From Rhipidocladum racemiflorum (lineage: Eukaryota > Streptophyta > Magnoliopsida > Poales > Poaceae): DNA of 64,000 nt. The stretch spans positions 9,424,001-9,488,000 of the forward strand of contig CM070581.1 of assembly GCA_036346355.1 (NCBI GenBank). The letters run 5' to 3'. Every line of letters begins with the position of its first letter. Position 1 is the first letter of the stretch. Of this stretch, positions 32,949 to 44,700 are shown one piece after another. Made by a program: the position numbers and the translations under genes. The notes beneath the pieces were generated by a model that ran no database searches, was not told the origin of the DNA, and worked only from the letters and a program-made list of their open reading frames with translations.

Positions 32949-35900
32949 TGTCGGGACCCGAATCTGCAAATCCGGACCCTCTGTGTATTCTGTACTAGTC
33001 CAGGATCACGCTAGTACACACAGTTAAACAGGGATGAAGTACCACAATCATACACAGCGGAATTAATAATAAAGTACTTCAAACATTAAATAAACTGGTT
33101 ACAAGACCTTAAGGTCACCTTACAAATAGTCTGCCACGCAGGGCTTACAATAACAAATGTGAATAATCAGCAGCGGAACAAATAACGTCGGTGACTCCCA
33201 TCAGTACCACAGGCAACTGACAAGGTTCAACTCCTAGATAATCGCCTCCTCGAGGAACTTCGCCTTCCTCGAAGTTGTAGTCTTCTCCTCAACTGATGAT
33301 GGTGTTGAAAGCAAGGGTGAGTATACAACATACTCAGCAAGTCGCGTACCAGAGGTGCAATCCTATTACTATATGCATGGTTTCCTCCAAAGGAATGGCT
33401 TAAGTGGTTAATTTGCATCAAGCAGCATTTTGCTTTGATTAAATACTCTTAATAGATTCAAAAGCAGTAAAACCATATTATATAGTAAGTTATCAATCTC
33501 TTTTTAAACAATTCGGCTCAAAGCCCTAAATCACTTTAGCAATATTGTCTCTGGCACTCGGCCACCCATTCCCACATTTTATTTTAAAAGATCTAACCCT
33601 TAACTGTAATCCCTGAGCGTTGTCCAGTACCGTGGACTCGGCTATTCGAATAGTTTGTACACTCTGCAGAGGTTATGCACTTTACCCACAAGATACGATC
33701 AACTCACCACGTCTGCCGTGAATCGCCATACAAGAGTATGCGAATGAGTGATCATAACAAAGCCTTCGTAAGCCTCTAACTATACAAGTGGACCTCTCAG
33801 GTTGTTGCACACTATCCCTTCCTAAGGTACAGTGCGAAGTATAGGTCAACCAACCGTTGGATAGGGTACCTAGCCGTAGCACCGTGCAGCTCCCCGCTCA
33901 ACTACACAAAAGGTATAGTTGACACCCTTAGGTACCAAATGCAAGTTATTAGCAACCTACTCAACTAGGTCCGCCCCATTCTGAGACATGTGGTTGCACG
34001 ATTGACTCAGTTCAAAGGCTTGCAAGGTTAAGTCCTTAGGGTGACCAGGGCAAGACTACCCGAAGAACCAAAACGACTTTCCCGGTGCCAATCATGGCCC
34101 ACCCTATCATTCTTGCCAATTGCCCTGGTCTAAATCTATTTATCACCCGGTTTGATTATTGTGCAACGCATGCCAACAATAATATCAATTACCATGTAGA
34201 ACCACAAGGGTATCTACACTTCACATCATCATGTGGCAATATCACACCGATTCCAAAATTCATTCAAGATATCATTAGTCAATATTATTTTGCCACTTGA
34301 AACACATTTCGTAAGCATGGCTAAGCAACTATTCACGGTCTAGCCTCCGTGTTGGCACAATCATAACATCCAACTAATTTAACCCGACTTACGGTGACAA
34401 TGGTTGTATGGCATACAAATATTAACATCAAGGGTGGAATTAACAATTAGGTGAATTAGCTACTTTATCCCAAATTAAATTAAATTATTTTAACAACATA
34501 GCATGCATAATTAAAGTCAAAATACAGTTCGAAAACTAGGAGCAATATGATCAAAGCACAACTTGCCTTCGTAAAGCAAATGCGAGTCTTGGGTGGAGCT
34601 TGATCTTCAAATCCGGTCCTCACACGGCTCGGCGTCTCTGGCGTAATGTATAAAGAACCCAATAAACCCGCAAATCAACATACAACACACATGCAGAAAA
34701 ATACTGCAAATCAAACTAGCTTGTAATTTCACGAAAACTTCCAGACAATTAGTTTAGCATTTTCTAAGATTTATAAAATTTATTTTGGAATTTTTGACGT
34801 ATAGTTTAAGAGCTACGAAATTCAAAAGTTTGGACATTCATGAATACTTTAACGTTATAGATTTGATAATAAAATTTCAATAAAATTACTGTATAAAGGT
34901 ATTAATTTTTACTAGTTAACAAAATTTGTCGCATACTATTCGGACTCGTAATCGAATTTGTAGCTTAAAGACAAATTTCGCACTCGAAAATTATCAAGTA
35001 CAACTAACATTCGGTTTGCATGCAGTGGTCTTGTTCAAGGCTTCATGCATGCGCCTTTGGAGGGATTGGCTACACGTTCGAATATATATAAATATTTACA
35101 TATGTACGCTTAACCAAAATATATACCTATATATATACATACGCTTCCGATAAAAAACACAAATACACATAGACTAGATTAACTAATCGACGCGAATAAA
35201 ACACGCCACGAGAGATGAGAGGAGTACCGGTCGACAAAGTGAAGGCACGGATCGGCGAGACCGGAGGTGCGCCGGCGTTGTTGAAGTCCACGGGAGGTGA
35301 CGGAAGGAGGTATGCAATCGTCCCAAGAAGGAAGCAAGAAGACATGGTTGTAAAGAAAAAGAAATAGGAAGATCTCTCGTGTATGTGCACAAAAAGAAAA
35401 TTTGGAAGACTCGTGCGCCTGAGAGAAGAATCAACAATTCTTTCCTTGATGTGAGCCACTCTTATATAGAGTATGAAGGAAGGCGGAAAGACAAATAGAT
35501 TGGTGGAGGAATTGCTTCATCATCGTTATGCATGCAAGGAAAGGAAAGAGATGACTAATTTCCAATCTCACGTTACTACTCCATGAGCACAGAAATTTGG
35601 ATTTGCATGCGCCATGGTCGATGCAATGTGGAAAAGGAAAACGGAAGAAAGCAGACGACCAAATGGAAATCGAAATTAAGTCCAAGCCTTACATGCGCAT
35701 GACCAAAAGGAGATGACACGAAGTAATTCCATTCCTAATTAACGAACGTGTCTCAAAGACATGGGATGAAAGCTGAAATAAATACACAACTAAACACGGA
35801 TAGCACACATGTATTTAGCGGCCAGGCTCGAACTGCGTCCTAACCATACAACACTAGACACTAATGGCACATCACTTAGACCACTAACACTAGACACTAA

Positions 35901-36490
35901 CGTGAAAAGGCTTCAACACAAGAAATGTGACTAGTAACGTACATGCACACATATATTGGAAACTACTGGAAGAGAGAGAACAAAATGGGAATCGGTTGGA
36001 ACTCAATCGTCACGCATGGGAAAGGAAAAGTCAAGCGATCATGTATACTGTATACATATATACGTTCTCAAAAGCAGTGAAAAAAAAAAATACAGGAGGT
36101 TCTAAAAATCTAAAGAATTCCTCTAAAATATTAGGAATTATTGGAACCTAACGAAGTTGGTTTCACGATTTTTCGACGTATAGGTTTCTCGCTAAAAATC
36201 TTTTAGTGAGTCAGACACCTGTACCGATTTTTATAAAATTCACGACTTACGTTATATAACATGTTTTTCGAAAATATTTGAAGCGAACACTCTCGTCTAC
36301 CAATTATCTTAATTATCAACAACATTTTAAATTTTATGCTTATACAAAAATGCCTGATCTTTATTTAACGTGATTAGTTCAATAGACTTGAATCCGAATT
36401 AACCGCGAGGACTTTAAATAATTTCTGAAAAAAAACAAATAAACCCAGAAACACACTAAATAAATTAAAAGCAAATTTTGGGATGTTACA
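32949..36490 (+). mobile_element. Solo-LTR-like element, 3.5 kb, with GACAT target duplication
   Basis: Begins TGTCGGGACCCGAAT and ends TTTTGGGATGTTACA, i.e. TG...CA. GACAT occurs immediately outside both ends (32944-32948 and 36491-36495). No gag or pol protein, internal primer site or internal LTR pair was found, so a solo LTR left by recombination of a long-LTR (probably gypsy-type) element is the simplest reading. Related pieces lie at 284-713, 714-1356 and perhaps 2870-4300. Confidence 0.8.
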
Positions 36491-36495
36491 GACAT

Positions 36496-37498
36496 CAGAC
36501 TAGACACAACCCTCCCAATGCACAGGGTTTATCATTTGACACACCTAATTAATAATGTAATTTTATGTTTAGTTTGCTCCTTTCCTCCACGTTCTTTCTC
36601 CTCCCTCCTTCTTCCCTACTCCCTACTCCCTCCTTCTCCCCTTCCTCCTCACCGGTGCCCCCTTCATTGCCCCACTTACGCCGATCACCCCCCTCTCTCC
36701 CTCCTCAATGGCACACCCTCTCACCGCCCACCAGCGGCGGTCGCCCTGCATCTCCCCCCTCTCTCCCTCCTCACCGGCACCCTTTCACCGTGCCGCCTCC
36801 TTCACCGCCCACAGGTGATGGCCACCCTGCACCTCCCCCTTCTCTCTCTCCCTCCTCACCGTCGCCCCCTCTTCAACGCCCCTTCGCTAGTTGGATTTGC
36901 GCTAGTAGCGACTGGGTTTGGTCAGATTTGAGATGTTGCTACCGAGGTGGGCATGGCATGATGTCGAGCATTGCGGTGTCGGGTGGTATATCCCTCCCCC
37001 ACAATAGATGTTTTAACTAATGTCTTCATGTTGGGTTGTGTGTCCAAGCAATGTTTTTTATAAACACCGCTTTCCTCTCTCTTCTTTAATTCATTTTCTA
37101 CCTCAGCAATTTAGGGCACTCTCAGTGCTCCTAGTTAGCTGTTTCTAAGGACGAGCCACATAGGATAAAGAGTGATGTAGAGTAGTTAATGAGGCAAGCG
37201 AAGGAAGTTGTATTTCATGCAAGATACAATCTATTTGAGAGGATCAAGGAGCTAGAAATGGCTTTGAAACTGCACTAAGGATTGAGCCGTTTCAATTTTA
37301 CGCGTGTTGCGGTCCTGTACGGATCATTTGTGCCATTTGAGAGAACCAAGATGATAGACACTTAAGAAAATGAGTTGCAACTGATCTTTTCTTACATACA
37401 ACAATAAATAATCTTATTGGTCCTTCGATACAACCTATACATACTATGCATTAGGATAGTTGTATCTAAATATCTATTTAATGCGTTCTCTCGCCTCC
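36496..37498. other. Intergenic, pyrimidine-rich tract, no gene
   Basis: 36580-36870 is a C/T-rich tract of repeated ctccctcctc and caccg motifs that opens artificial proline/leucine/serine-rich frames. The rest is AT-rich and featureless apart from possible old MITE sequence near 37120-37290. Confidence 0.5.
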
Positions 37499-37501
37499 TT
37501 A

Positions 37502-37823
37502 GGCTATTCCCAATGGGTAGTATCATACTCATTAATTAGATGTCACATATGATTTTTTTGCTGATGTGGCAAAGCATTAAATAGAAGGAAGAAGAAAGCT
37601 GTATCTTGAGCAAGATACCACTTTGGCACGATATCTTAGGCTGTGGCACAGAATCTAATGCCCTGAGTCCACTTTCATAGACACAATATCACACCAATTA
37701 ATTATTTTAAACATATAAGTATGATACTATGTATTGTAGAGAGTGTTTCTTCAATGCAGTATCATACTTTTCATCCTCCGTGGCATTCTTGGATAAGTAT
37801 GGCACTTTGCATTGGAAATAGCC
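37502..37823. mobile_element. Tourist-like (PIF/Harbinger) MITE
   Basis: Terminal inverted repeats GGCTATTCCCAATG and GGCTATTTCCAATG (complement of the right end). TTA target duplications lie at 37499-37501 and 37824-37826. Contains the gtatcatact block near both ends. No coding. Confidence 0.85.
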
Positions 37824-38030
37824 TTAAAAAAAAGGAGTGCTCTAATCTTAGCTGATATGCTAATTAATGCAATGGATACTACTACTGATGTAGGACCATC
37901 CAGGAGCGCTCTAATCATGATGTGGGTGAGATGGCACCCTGTACGGCTGTACATATCAATGCCCAATCATACCTCCCATACTGGGCACCACCAACCATCC
38001 TTGCCATCCATCCCCAACTCGGCACTCGAA

Positions 38031-38334
38031 TTGTGTGTTTGGTTGGAGAGTGAGGTGGAATGGAATGGTTCCATCCCAGATTTCAGGATGGAATGGCTTC
38101 ATCCCAGATTTCAGGGATGGAATGGTTCCATCCTGCATTCTCGAGCAGGACCTCTGTCACTCTCACATTCCAAGTGGGATGGCTGCGTTAGAAAATTTGT
38201 AGAACCAGCCGTCCGAATCTAGAGAGAATATTCTCTTTTCTGAAACCAAGTCATCCTCAGCTCTTCAACCAAACACTAGACTTGGTGGGATGAGATGGTT
38301 CCATTTCACTCCATCCCACTAACCAAACACACAA
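38031..38334. mobile_element. MITE with TTGTGTGTTTGGTT terminal inverted repeats
   Basis: A 14-bp perfect inverted terminal pair at 38031-38044 and 38321-38334. The interior holds repeated tggaatggttccatcc and catcccagatttcag blocks (about 38060-38135). It ends about 400 bp upstream of the importin start codon, so it may overlap the promoter. Confidence 0.75.
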
Positions 38335-38692
38335 GAACTGGAGACAGCAGCACCAAGCTAGCTGTAACTAAAACCCAAGAAAAGGAGGCATCAACGAAAG
38401 CAGCTGGAGTCGGAGTCGGGAGGACGGCACAGAAATAAAAATCTAGGGGAATAATCCAAGGGGAAGACAGCCAGACAGGGACGAAGAATCCCACGGCACA
38501 AGGCGAACCCAAACCCAACCCGATCAAACCAGACCAAAACCCAAACCCACCCGTCCTTCTCCTTCTCACAGCGTGCGCCCCCCCACGAGTCCCGACACGA
38601 GCCGCATCTCCCGAAGAACCCTACCCTTACAGTAATTATTATTATTATTAAACCCACCTCGAGTCCCTCTTTCTCTCTCCACCCTCCTCCCC

Positions 38693-38700
38693 AAACCCTA
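38693..38700 (+). promoter_or_regulatory. Telo-box-like motif in the importin 5' region
   Basis: AAACCCTA, 37 bp before the start codon, in a CT-rich leader. Telo-boxes are common near start sites of plant translation and growth-related housekeeping genes. The functional role here is inferred. Confidence 0.4.
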
Positions 38701-38736
38701 GCCGCCTCCGCCGCCGCCTAGGCTCGCACCGACCCC

Positions 38737-41700
38737 ATGGCGTCCACCGACGACCAGGCCACGGCCGCTGCGCTGCTGGGCGGCGATCCGGCGGCGTTCG
38801 ACGCTCTGCTCTCCACGCTCATGTCGTCCTCCAACGCCGACCGCGCCGCCGCCGAGGCCGCCTTCCACCGCCTCCGCTCCTTCCACCCGGAGCCCCTCGC
38901 GCTGCGCCTCGCTTCGTCGCTCTCCGCGCCGACCACCCCCGCCGACCTCCGCGCTATGGCCGCCGTCCTCCTCCGCAAGCTCCTGTCGCCGACTCCCTCC
39001 TCCGACTCGTCCAGCGCCGCGGCGGCCCCGCTCTGGCCACACCTCTCCCCCGCAGGCCAGGCCGCGCTCAAGTCCCACCTCCTCTCCGCGCTCCAGTCCG
39101 ATCCCTCCAAGCCCATCGCGAAGAAGGTCTGCGACGCCATATCCGAGCTCGCCGCGCTGCTCCTCCCGGAGAACGCGTGGGCCGAGCTGCTCCCGTTCCT
39201 CTTCCGCGCGGCCTCGGGCCCCGAGGCGCCCAATCTGCAGGAGTCAGCGCTGCTCATCTTCGCGCGCCTCGCGGATTACATCGCCGAATCGCTCCTCGAC
39301 CATCTGATGACCATCCACAACCTGCTCGCCTCAGCCCTGGCGCACCCCACGTCTCCTGATGTGCGCATCGCCGCGCTGGGTGCCGCAGTGAACCTCGTTC
39401 AGTGCCTGCCCACCAACGCTGACCGAGACAAGATGCAGGATTTGCTGCCGGCGATGATGAGGGCGCTCACTGATTGCCTAAACTCTGGTCAGGAGGCCTC
39501 TGCACAGGAGGCGCTGGAGCTGCTCGTGGAGCTGGCTGGTGCAGAGCCAAGGTTCCTGCGGCGGCAGATTGCAGATGTGGTAGGAGCAATGCTGCAGATA
39601 GCTGAGGCTGCACAGCTGGAGGACGGGACCAGGCACCTGGCTGTGGAGTTTGTTATTACTCTCGCTGAGGCGAGAGAGCGGGCGCCAGGAATGATGCGGC
39701 GGCTCCCGCAGTTTGTTGGCAGGTTGTTTGCAGTGCTCATGCAGATGTTACTTGATGTAGAGGATGACCCTGCTTGGCACACTGCAGAAACCGAGGACGA
39801 AGATGCAGGTGAAGGGAACAACTATGGAGTGGCTCAGGAGTGCCTTGACCGCCTTGCCATTGCAATTGGTGGAAATGCAATTGTGCCGATTGCATCTGAG
39901 TTGCTTCCACAATACCTTTCTGCTCCTGAGTGGCAGAAGCACCATGCTGCACTCATCACACTTGCGCAGATTGCAGAAGGATGCGCAAAGGTTAGCTTGA
40001 TCACTTGATAATTATACTGGCATTTCGACTATGTGTGCAATAAATTTAATACAATTTTTTTTTGAAAAGCTGAAGTTATATTTAATATTGCCGTGCTGAA
40101 TAGGTAAAAGAAAATATCCATCAATTAACATGTTGAATTAGGCAATAGTAAATGGGACAATGATATAATGAGCGACATACTTTTCCATTTCTTTTCCATT
40201 GATTCCTCATTTACAAGGGATTACTACTTAATTGCCACATATACAAGAGCTTTTTGCTAGCATTAAACATGAAAAATGCTATCTGCTCCTTCATTTCATA
40301 CGGAGGAAGTAACCAAAATAGCTCATATTCTAATTAGCTGTCGGTTATTGCTGGCAGGTTATGCTTAAAATTTTGGAGCAGGTGGTTTCCATGATATTGA
40401 ATGGATTCCAAAATCCCCATCCTCGTGTGCGGTGGGCTGCCATCAATGCCATCGGTCAGCTGTCTACGGATCTGGGTCCAGACTTGCAAGTTCATTACCA
40501 CCAGAAGGTGCTGCCTGCATTGGCGAATGCCATGGATGATTTTCAGAATCCACGGGTGCAGGTAAGTGCTGAAATATCAGCATTATACTTGATCTTATGC
40601 CCTTTTCACTCACAATTCCCTATTTTATTTATAATAAATTTTTACGGCTTTTACTGCTTATTTGAAATTATGTCATCAGAGAACTAGGTTGTTGTCTTCT
40701 GCTAAACTTGGATTGAAAGATTTTAGTGTGTTAGGTAGATACTGGACCAAAATGTAGTAGATATGGCACACACAAGTGAACATAGTAACAGAAGTTCTAC
40801 TCCATTCGATCTTCTAGCTTTTAACAAGGTTCTTTAATAGATAACAACAGCAAAATCTTTTGCCTTTCATTGAATGAAAGGGAGGCTGTTTTATTTTACG
40901 TTGGCTCGCCAAGCCTAATACAACCCTCCTCCTTTTCCATGGCTTGGGACAGGCTATGTAGAAAAACTACACAGGTGGAGTTATGGTCCTTCAATAGATA
41001 AAAGTAATTTAATTCTCTTTATGTGCTAGTTGGATTAAATTCACTATTTATTTCTCTACCAGTATGGAAATAGCGAACATCAGTCACTTTGTATTCTTCA
41101 GATATTGCTGCTAGACTGCTATCCTTGATTATGTTGAAATTCATTTCTTGAATATCTATCTGTTTTGAATAATTTTCCATGTATAACCTGACTGGTTTTT
41201 GACTGCACAGATATTATTTCATTATTATTGTGCAAGACCTACCTGTTTATACTGGTGAATCAATACAATAGAAACTATTATGCTTTAGATTTGTATATAT
41301 TAAGTTCGTGCAGTGTTCAAAAACTGGCCTTTGAATCAGATGCTGTTTTGGTGTTTTGAATGCATTGTGATACTATGTTTCTGGCTTTCTGCAATTCTTG
41401 ATACCTGTGTCATGAGCCATAAGTTTTTTACCTCTATTTAACATTATGCAAGTTATGGACTAGTAGTCTTATATTGACTTCTTGTGTCACTACTATCCTT
41501 CTTGACAGGCACATGCTGCGTCAGCTATCTTGAATTTCAGTGAGAATTGCACACCTGAAATTTTGACACCATACCTGGATGGAATTGTTAGCAAATTACT
41601 TGTTCTTCTTCAGGTATGTATTTACCTCCATTGAATATATTTCAGTTGCTTTAAGCAATAAGCATATTTATTTTCGACAGTAGAAACAATGTTAACTTCT

Positions 41701-44700
41701 CATGTTTATGCTTCAGAATGGTAAGCAAATGGTGCAAGAGGGAGCGCTAACAGCTTTAGCATCAGTAGCTGATTCCTCACAGGTAACTGTTCACCTGGAA
41801 ATTAATAGCTTGATTGATTATTGTAACATTATTTTTATGGTTTCTAGTTAGTTGACCATAATGATTTCATTGTGGTAAACTTTTGATTTACTTTCCTTGC
41901 AGGAGCACTTCAAGAAATACTACGATGCTGTTATGCCGTACCTGAAAGCTATTTTAATGAATGCAACTGACAAGTCTAATAGGATGCTCCGTGCCAAGTC
42001 CATGGAGTGTATTAGTCTGGTTGGAATGGCTGTGGGCAAGGAGAAGTTTAGGGATGATGCAAAGCAGGTTAGCATTTCCTTCCATTTATGGTTTGTTGCG
42101 AATAATCCACGTCTATTCTGTACATTGTTGAGGTGTATTATTACTTAACATTTTTTTGGTGACACATTTCTGCCATGCTTGAATTTTCATTGATCATCAC
42201 TGTTTGTGTTTCCGAATGAATTTTAATGTTCACCTGTTTTCCCTTTGATGCATAAAAAATGATAATTATTTTATTTTGGTACAGAAGTAGTTAATGGGGT
42301 TTTTAGTTTTGCTTCTGCTCACTTTTTGCATGTGCATTCCTTACATTGCCTTCTCTGTAGTGATCTTGGTGTATATTCGGTGCTGCTATAATCACGAGTT
42401 TCACTTCTCATCCTGCTCGGCTGTAATTTTTTTATTGAGAAATAATTTTTAATCTACCTGTTTATTGCTAGGTCATGGAAGTACTTATGGCTTTGCAAGG
42501 AACTCCAATGGAAACTGATGATCCAATAACCAGCTACATGTTGCAGGTATGCCTCAAAGCCAGATAAATTAAGTGTAATAACATTTGAAATTTGTATAAC
42601 AATCATCCTGCATGTGATAGGCTTGGGCCCGGCTATGCAAATGTCTTGGACAGGATTTCCTTCCTTACATGAACGTTGTTATGCCACCACTGCTTCAGTC
42701 AGCTCAGCTGAAGCCCGATGTCATAATTACTTCAGCTGAATCAGATGATGAAATCGAATCAGATGATGATAGGTTTGTGTTTTCTATTCAATTGCAATGT
42801 TAATACACAGTAAAAAGTTGTGGTCTTAATCCTGGAAACCATGACAAAGACTATTCCGTTAAAACTTATCTATGCTTTGTCGAGTTACTTTTTAGAATAA
42901 TAGCAACAATTTTGTTTCTACCTCTTGTCGAATACTACTTACAAATTGGGGTGTTTCTCTTTACAGTCTATGATTAAAATTTTTGCACAATTTGTGTACC
43001 TGGTGAAGTCCTTAGTGTCCAGAATCTATGAATAAGCTACTTCATGGTCATAAACTCATAATATGTATGTCCGAGTGTTAATTGAATGTGTTTATTCTTT
43101 GGTTTGTTTGTAAATATATCATCATGATATCTTGTTAATCATCCTTTATTTTCCTTTTGAACAAGGTGTGGGCATTGTTTTGTTTAGCTGTGTATCAATT
43201 TTGTAATTTTGTCCCTAATTTTTTATGTTTTAATACAGCATTGAAACAATCACCCTCGGTGACAAAAGAATAGGAATCCGAACTAGTGTGCTGGAAGAGA
43301 AAGCAACAGCTTGCAACATGCTGTGCTGCTATGCTGATGAGCTCAAGGAGGGGTTCTTCCCTTGGATTGATCAGGTTTATTATCACATCAGTCATTCACC
43401 GTATCTCTAATTCCCTCAATTGCTGCTTACTATCACACGTCGTTGGTTACAAAATTCCATGTAGGTTGCTCCTACATTGGTTCCTCTACTTAAATTTTAC
43501 TTCCATGAGGAAGTTAGGAGAGCTGCTGTTTCAGGTACTTTGATGTTCTAAACTTCTAATGATTATTTGCCTTGAAGACTTGTTTCTTATTAACTTTTTT
43601 TGAACAATTATGCAGCTATGCCGGAACTACTATGTTCGGCAAAATTGGCTGTTGAGAAGGGGCAGGCTCAAGGACGTGATGAGTCTTATGTTAAACAATT
43701 GTCTGACTACATAATTCCTGCTCTCATTGAGGCGCTTCACAAGGTATATACAAAATCTTCTGTCTAGGTTGATAATATTGATGAATTTGTTTTATTCCTT
43801 GCTAACAGCTGAAATTTCTTGCATCCACTGCACAGGAGCCAGAAACAGAAATGTGCTCATCCATGTTGGATTCATTAAATGAATGCATGCAGGTTTGTTC
43901 CTTTTTGTTGTCACAATATCTACTTTATAATTTTAGAAGGTTGGATTTTATTGAGATTAGTTTAGAAAGTTTCAATCTTAAATTTCAATGGTACATTTAT
44001 TCCCGCAAAATTTATGTACGCTACCCCCATGTTGTCAAATAAGTATTTGAATGAATTTTTTCTGCCAGATTTTTGGTGGTGCGTAAATAAAATAGAATAA
44101 AATATTTGGGACAAGTTGTAGCTGGAAATTTATGCAGTGTATATGCCAATGGAATGGCATGGGCAGCATGACATGATAATGCCTTCCTAGCATAGTAAGG
44201 CAGTGTAATGGTGTGTACTATTACTTGGTGATCAGGTTCTTGTGGCACTTATGCATTGTTGAGAAAACTCTTGATTGTAGGGGCATATATCTATTGCTTT
44301 TTCTAGCAGAAAATTTAGCAGTCCATTGGTTGAAGTCTTGAAGATGAAATTTGTTCAGTTAAAGGAACTATATATGGCCTAGATTGTTCATCTGTTTTGC
44401 TCAGAATATTGTTAGGTCATAAATTCTAATGAACAGACAGTTAAGTTGCAATCAGCCAATCATTATGGACATTCACCATGATATTAGGGTCTGTCTGGAC
44501 CTTTTGCTCATCCAGGCAAAATTTTATAATCTTGCTAAGTGGTTGGTTGTTTATTATGGTCTTTATGGACAAGTGAGGAAATCTTTGCGTTGTCTGGGAA
44601 CCAAAATTTCAATCCTGTCCTGGTAATGTTGAGGAACAGTGGGAGAGTCACTACCTCCATCACTCTATGTTATTGACAGGCAGAAAATTCACATCTCAAT

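Noticed and set aside
36518..37020. Plus-strand frames of 137 and 151 codons
   Set aside because: Translation of a ctccctcc-type pyrimidine tract; Pro/Leu/Ser-rich low complexity, unlikely to be coding.
38698..39257. Minus-strand frames in importin exon 1
   Set aside because: GC-rich antisense shadows of a well-supported exon, without recognisable domains.
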